Shown here piece by piece: positions 52,036-55,579 of a stretch of DNA of 55,579 bases. A model generated the notes under the pieces. That model searched no databases and was not told the origin of the DNA. It worked only from the letters and a program-made list of their open reading frames with translations. The position numbers were made by a program, and so were the translations under genes. The DNA is taken from positions 1-55,579 of the forward strand of contig NZ_CDBL01000087.1 of assembly GCF_000820005.1 (NCBI RefSeq), given 5' to 3'. The stretch comes from Aeromonas piscicola. Lineage in GTDB: Bacteria; Pseudomonadota; Gammaproteobacteria; Enterobacterales; Aeromonadaceae. Positions within the stretch are counted from its first letter, which is position 1, and each line of letters opens with the position of its first letter.

Positions 52036-52659
52036 ATGAAACCCCTTACCCCCCGCCAGGCCGAAGTGCTGGAGCTGATCAAGGTGAATATGAGCGAGAC
52101 CGGCATGCCGCCGACTCGTGCCGAGATTGCCCAGAAGCTTGGTTTCAAGTCGGCCAATGCGGCCGAGGAACATCTGAAGGCCCTGGCCAAGAAAGGGGTC
52201 ATCGAGATCATGCCGGGGACTTCCCGCGGCATCCGTCTGCTGATCGAAGAGGAAGAGGTGCTGGAAGAGACAGGCCTGCCCCTGATCGGCAAGGTCGCGG
52301 CCGGTGAACCTATCCTGGCGCAGGAGCACATCGAGAGCCACTACCAGGTGGATCCTGCTCTGTTCCACCCCCGGGCGGATTTTCTGCTGCGGGTGCAAGG
52401 CATGAGCATGAAGAACATCGGCATCCTGGATGGCGATCTGCTGGCGGTACACAAGACCCAGGAGGTGCGCAACGGCCAGGTGGTGGTGGCGCGCCTCGAT
52501 GAGGATGTCACCGTCAAGCGCTTCCAGCGCAAGGGCAGCCAGGTGTGGCTGCTGCCGGAAAACGAGGATCTGGAGCCCATAGCGGTGGATCTCTCCAGCC
52601 AGCAGCTCACCATAGAGGGCTTGGCCGTCGGCGTGATCCGCAACGCCGACTGGATGTAA
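52036..52659 (+). CDS. lexA: SOS repressor LexA
   Basis: 207 aa from ATG 52036 (MKPLTPRQAEVLELIKVNMS). N-terminal winged helix, self-cleavage site Ala-Gly in GKVAAGEPI, catalytic Ser in VQGMSMKNIGI and Lys in EDVTVKRFQ. It represses the SOS regulon until RecA filaments trigger cleavage. Confidence 0.98.
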   Translation: MKPLTPRQAEVLELIKVNMSETGMPPTRAEIAQKLGFKSANAAEEHLKALAKKGVIEIMPGTSRGIRLLIEEEEVLEETGLPLIGKVAAGEPILAQEHIESHYQVDPALFHPRADFLLRVQGMSMKNIGILDGDLLAVHKTQEVRNGQVVVARLDEDVTVKRFQRKGSQVWLLPENEDLEPIAVDLSSQQLTIEGLAVGVIRNADWM

Positions 52660-52670
52660 GCACCCTCGCC

Positions 52671-52705
52671 ACGACACGGCCTCCTGCGGGAGGCCGTGTC
52701 GTTTC
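52671..52705 (+). terminator. lexA terminator
   Basis: ACGACACGGCCTCC / GGAGGCCGTGTCGT, a perfect 14-bp stem followed by TTTCT. Confidence 0.85.
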
Positions 52706-53123
52706 TGTGTTCCTTTCCCCATGATTTCAATCAGATCCTGATGCCCGCCATTTTGTCTGCGGCGAACGGCCGCAGGTGACTCATTTCAGATATATCATTT
52801 GGTAAGGCAGTGGACTCGTTGCGCTGCCCCCGGATGCTCGACAAGACGCTCTTTACCCACGTCGCAGGAACCCAAGGGCAGCAGGGATACATGACAACAG
52901 CCTCATGTGCGCTGGGCGGCAATGGCATTGGACCGGCTCACCACAGAGAGAGGCGATATCGCGGGATAAGAAGGGAGGGTGGCCAGCATGGCGCCGACGG
53001 CAATGACCGTCCGGGTAATGAGGGCACACTCGCGCAGTCGACACGCGGCAGTCACAGGATCTGGCCACCTAGCGGTAGCAGACGATGCCGGTCGACGTGA
53101 CCTCTTGGTCAAGGAGGACAGGT
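52706..53123. other. Intergenic region after lexA
   Basis: About 420 bp with no convincing gene. The short frames on both strands lack ribosome sites and recognisable sequence. It probably holds the promoter of the small gene at 53124. Confidence 0.4.
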
Positions 53124-53411
53124 ATGGCTTCAAACTCGCCATGGGATCCGGGTCTGGCATCGCCCGTTTCTTCCATCACACGTTTCATCAAGGGTAACCG
53201 GATGACCCGTTTCTATGCGCTCTGGGTGCATCACAAGGGCACCTGCTGGACCATCTGGCTGGGCTGTCCCAAGGACAAGATAGTCCGCCTGGTCCGTCTG
53301 TTTCACAGCCATCACGACAGGGGGCCGGCGGCGGCTCCCTGGACGGCCCCCGTCATACCGCTCCGTGCCCTGGTCCGCCGCCCCCATGAGCGGCGCAGGC
53401 TGCAACCCTGA
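53124..53411 (+). CDS. Small basic protein of unknown function, 95 aa
   Basis: ATG 53124 follows an excellent ribosome site (AAGGAGG, 7 bases). The product has a central Trp/His-rich segment (MTRFYALWVHHKGTCWTIWL) and an Arg-rich C-terminus (RRPHERRRLQP). No family recognised, and the very basic tail could be out-of-frame translation. A second in-frame ATG at MTRFYALW is an alternative start. Terminator follows. Confidence 0.5.
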   Translation: MASNSPWDPGLASPVSSITRFIKGNRMTRFYALWVHHKGTCWTIWLGCPKDKIVRLVRLFHSHHDRGPAAAPWTAPVIPLRALVRRPHERRRLQP

Positions 53412-53431
53412 TATCCCCCGCTTGCTGCTGA

Positions 53432-53464
53432 CAGCCCCACCCTGACGGTGGGGCTGCTGTTTTC
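53432..53464 (+). terminator. Terminator after the small basic protein gene
   Basis: AGCCCCACC / GGTGGGGCT stem with a CTGAC loop and T-rich tail. Confidence 0.8.
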
Positions 53465-53633
53465 TGGCCTTGTTCGTCCGGCGACCAGCCCATAGCGTCA
53501 TCCTCTGACCGAAGTTGGATGCCGAATCGGCATCCGGTACATGGGATGGTCCAGTCCGGGATTGGCTGGGTTACAATGGGTCATCCATTCGGGCCCGGTC
53601 TGCGGGCATGTCGAAGTGAAAGGGTCTGTTTTT

Positions 53634-54260
53634 ATGGTTAAACCGCGTTACCCCTTGCTGTTTCTGCTGCTGGTCGGGGGCATGATGGCCGCATTCTACT
53701 GGAACCAGCCCTCCCTGCCCGAGCAGGCCGACTACTACCCGGCGGGGAGGGACATCAATCCGTTTGCCTTCACCGACGAGGACGGTCAGCCCTTCGTCCC
53801 GGCCAGTCTGCTGGGGCACTGGACCTTCCTGTTTGTCGGTTATACCTTCTGCCCGGATATCTGCCCGACCACGCTGGCGGATCTGCGCTCCGTCTACCCG
53901 GCGCTGAAGAAGATCGCACCCGAGAGCCAGGTGGTGTTCATCTCGGCGGATCCGCAGCGGGATGACGTGGCCCGCCTCAAGACCTATACCGCCTTCTTTC
54001 ACCCCGAGTTCAAGGCGGCGACCGGTTCCCATGACAAGCTGTTCCCGTTTGTACGCAATCTGGGCCTCATCTATTCCATCGCCGATCAGGGGGAAAAGGA
54101 TTACCTGATAGACCATTCCGCCTCCATCGTGCTGATCAACCCGGAAGGCAAGCTGGAGGCCGTGTTCCGCCCCCAGATGAGCGAGGGGCAGGTGCCGCAC
54201 GTGGTCATGGCGACCCTGGTCTCCGATTTTGCCAGAATCGTGCGACTGGAAAGCGAGTGA
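53634..54260 (+). CDS. Sco1/SenC family copper-thioredoxin protein
   Basis: 208 aa from ATG 53634 (MVKPRYPLLFLLLVGGMMAA), with one N-terminal membrane anchor. The thioredoxin-like domain carries the copper-binding CxxxC in YTFCPDICPTTL and the distal His in YLIDHSASIVLI. Sco proteins help load the CuA centre of cytochrome oxidase or act in periplasmic redox control. It ends 22 bp before the MATE gene. Confidence 0.92.
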   Translation: MVKPRYPLLFLLLVGGMMAAFYWNQPSLPEQADYYPAGRDINPFAFTDEDGQPFVPASLLGHWTFLFVGYTFCPDICPTTLADLRSVYPALKKIAPESQVVFISADPQRDDVARLKTYTAFFHPEFKAATGSHDKLFPFVRNLGLIYSIADQGEKDYLIDHSASIVLINPEGKLEAVFRPQMSEGQVPHVVMATLVSDFARIVRLESE

Positions 54261-54282
54261 TGTCAGGCGAGCGTCGGTTGTC

Positions 54283-55579
54283 ATGTTGATCCCGCCCTGG
54301 TTGAAAGACGGCCGGCGCCATGGCGCCGTGTTTGCCTTGGCCTTGCCCATGGTGCTCTCCAATATCACCACCCCCTTGCTGGGGCTGGTGGATACCTGGG
54401 TGATCGGTCATCTCGGCCAGGCCTGGTTCCTCGGTGGCGTCTCGGTCGGGGCAACCCTCATCAACCTCATCTTCTGGCTGCTGGGTTTCCTGCGCATGTC
54501 CACCACAGGGTTGACCGCCCAGGCCCATGGCGCCGGTAGCCCGCACAGTCAGCTCGACACCCTGGCGCGGGCGCTCGGCCTCGCCGTCGGACTGGGGCTG
54601 GCCCTGCTACTGCTGTTGCTGCCCTTCCTGCCTTCGCTCATTGCACTCGGTGGCGGCTCAGCCGAGGTGCAGGGCTATGCTGGCGAATATGTGTCGGTAC
54701 GGATCTGGAGCGCGCCGGTGGCACTCTGCAATCTGGTGATCATGGGCTGGTTGCTGGGTATGCAGGATGCCCGCAGCCCCATGCTGCTGCTGATCTTCAC
54801 CAACCTGGTCAACATGGCGCTGGATACCTGGTTCGTGCTGGGGCTGGGCTGGCAGGTGAAAGGGGTGGCCGCCGCCTCGCTGCTGGCAGATTACAGCGCC
54901 CTGGGGGTCGGACTCTGGCTGGTGAGCCGTCATCTGCGCCGCCTGTCGCCCGCAGTGTGGCAGAGTGCCTGGCAGCGCTGGCGTCAGTGGCCGGCCTTGC
55001 TGAGACTGCTCAGTCTGAACCGGGATATCTTCATCCGCTCCCTCTGTCTGCAGCTTTGTTTCGCCTTCATGACCTTGCAGGGGGCGCGACTGGGAGATGT
55101 AGCTGTGGCCGCCAATGCGGTGTTGCTCAACTTCCTGATGATCATCTCCTACGGGCTGGATGGCTTTGCCTATGCGGTAGAGGCCATGGTGGGCCGCGCC
55201 ATAGGTCGGCGGGATCGGCAGGGGCTGCGCGAGGCCATAGTGCTGAACCTGGGGTGGGCGCTGCTCATCGCAATTGGTTTCAGTCTGCTGTTTGCGGCGG
55301 GTGGCAGTCGGCTCATCGCCCATATCACCGACATTCCGGCGGTGATCGCCGAGGCGAATCGCCAGCTGCCCTGGCTGATCGTCATGCCATTGCTGGCGGT
55401 CTGGTGCTTCTTGCTGGATGGGGTCTTCATCGGTGCGACCCGGGCCCGCGAGATGCGTAACAGCATGCTGGTGGCGGTACTGTGCGGCTTCTTCCCCATC
55501 TGGTGGCTCTGTCAGGGCTGGGGCGTGGCCGCCTTGTGGGCCGCCATGGGGGCGCTGATGGCGGGGAGGGGTCTGACGC
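54283..55579 (+). CDS. dinF: MATE-family transporter DinF, 3' end beyond window
   Basis: From ATG 54283 the frame is open for 432 codons to the window edge: MLIPPWLKDGRRHGAVFALA, PMVLSNITTPLLGLVDTWVI, GHLGQAWFLGGVSVGATLIN. Multiple membrane helices and a family-typical pattern mark a MATE exporter of the DinF branch. In E. coli dinF follows lexA directly; here two genes intervene. Close to full length (DinF is about 440-460 aa). Confidence 0.88.
   Translation, partial: MLIPPWLKDGRRHGAVFALALPMVLSNITTPLLGLVDTWVIGHLGQAWFLGGVSVGATLINLIFWLLGFLRMSTTGLTAQAHGAGSPHSQLDTLARALGLAVGLGLALLLLLLPFLPSLIALGGGSAEVQGYAGEYVSVRIWSAPVALCNLVIMGWLLGMQDARSPMLLLIFTNLVNMALDTWFVLGLGWQVKGVAAASLLADYSALGVGLWLVSRHLRRLSPAVWQSAWQRWRQWPALLRLLSLNRDIFIRSLCLQLCFAFMTLQGARLGDVAVAANAVLLNFLMIISYGLDGFAYAVEAMVGRAIGRRDRQGLREAIVLNLGWALLIAIGFSLLFAAGGSRLIAHITDIPAVIAEANRQLPWLIVMPLLAVWCFLLDGVFIGATRAREMRNSMLVAVLCGFFPIWWLCQGWGVAALWAAMGALMAGRGLT

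Noticed and set aside
1..55579. tRNA genes, in particular at the island ends
   Set aside because: No tRNA-like sequence was seen by eye; the insertion site is clearly inside dut and not a tRNA. A tRNA scan was not possible.

Overview
The window is about 55.6 kb of a GC-rich gammaproteobacterial chromosome, most likely an Aeromonas. This is inferred from protein recognition and gene order (ilvY-ilvC-pgi, coaBC-dut-slmA, radC-rpmB-rpmG, waaF-waaA, ubiCA, plsB-lexA) and was not checked against a database. It opens with the last bases of a 5S rRNA. Two blocks of housekeeping genes flank one 20.3 kb AT-richer genomic island.

Left backbone (1-10978): patZ-like acetyltransferase, a solute-binding-protein gene broken by an in-frame stop, ilvY/ilvC with a readable promoter and operator, pgi, a small membrane protein, an MscS channel, slmA, and the 3' fragment of dut.

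Island (about 10979-31241): it sits inside dut. The dut 5' part (codons 1-86) is at 31224-31496 and the 3' part at 10775-10978. The two fragments share CCAC at the junctions, and the island ends carry inverted GTTATACG, so a circular form would contain an 8-bp inverted repeat around CACT. Four minus-strand genes at the right end (three large tyrosine recombinases and a small HTH/coiled-coil protein) match the ginABCD module of GInt elements. ginA has an in-frame UGA, and an orphan higA lies between ginA and ginB. At the far left end the island carries its own complete, divergent dut, so it replaces the function it destroys.

The cargo is defence-like: an ietA-ietS pair (AAA ATPase plus subtilisin-like protease), a 501-504 aa protein with an HTH-like N-terminus and a PD-(D/E)XK-like C-terminus, an unrecognised 452 aa protein with a hydrophobic C-terminus, and an H-NS-like silencer. 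There are also four antitoxin genes with no toxin beside them (MbcA/ParS-like, Phd/StbD-like, AbiEi, HigA), an 11-copy 43-bp tandem repeat, and an IS30 remnant. Several decayed AbiTii-domain genes lie on the minus strand. One of them is split, with the 452 aa module between its halves.

Right backbone (31242-55579): coaBC, radC, rpmB-rpmG, mutM, coaD, LPS-core genes (family 9 glycosyltransferase, waaE-like, waaF, waaA), and an ascorbate-type PTS operon facing a GntR-like LacI regulator with three clear operators. It continues with acuI/yhdH, several small proteins including one of 40 acidic residues, a FliL-like protein, ubiC-ubiA, plsB, lexA with two SOS boxes, a Sco protein, and a dinF-like MATE transporter that runs off the window.
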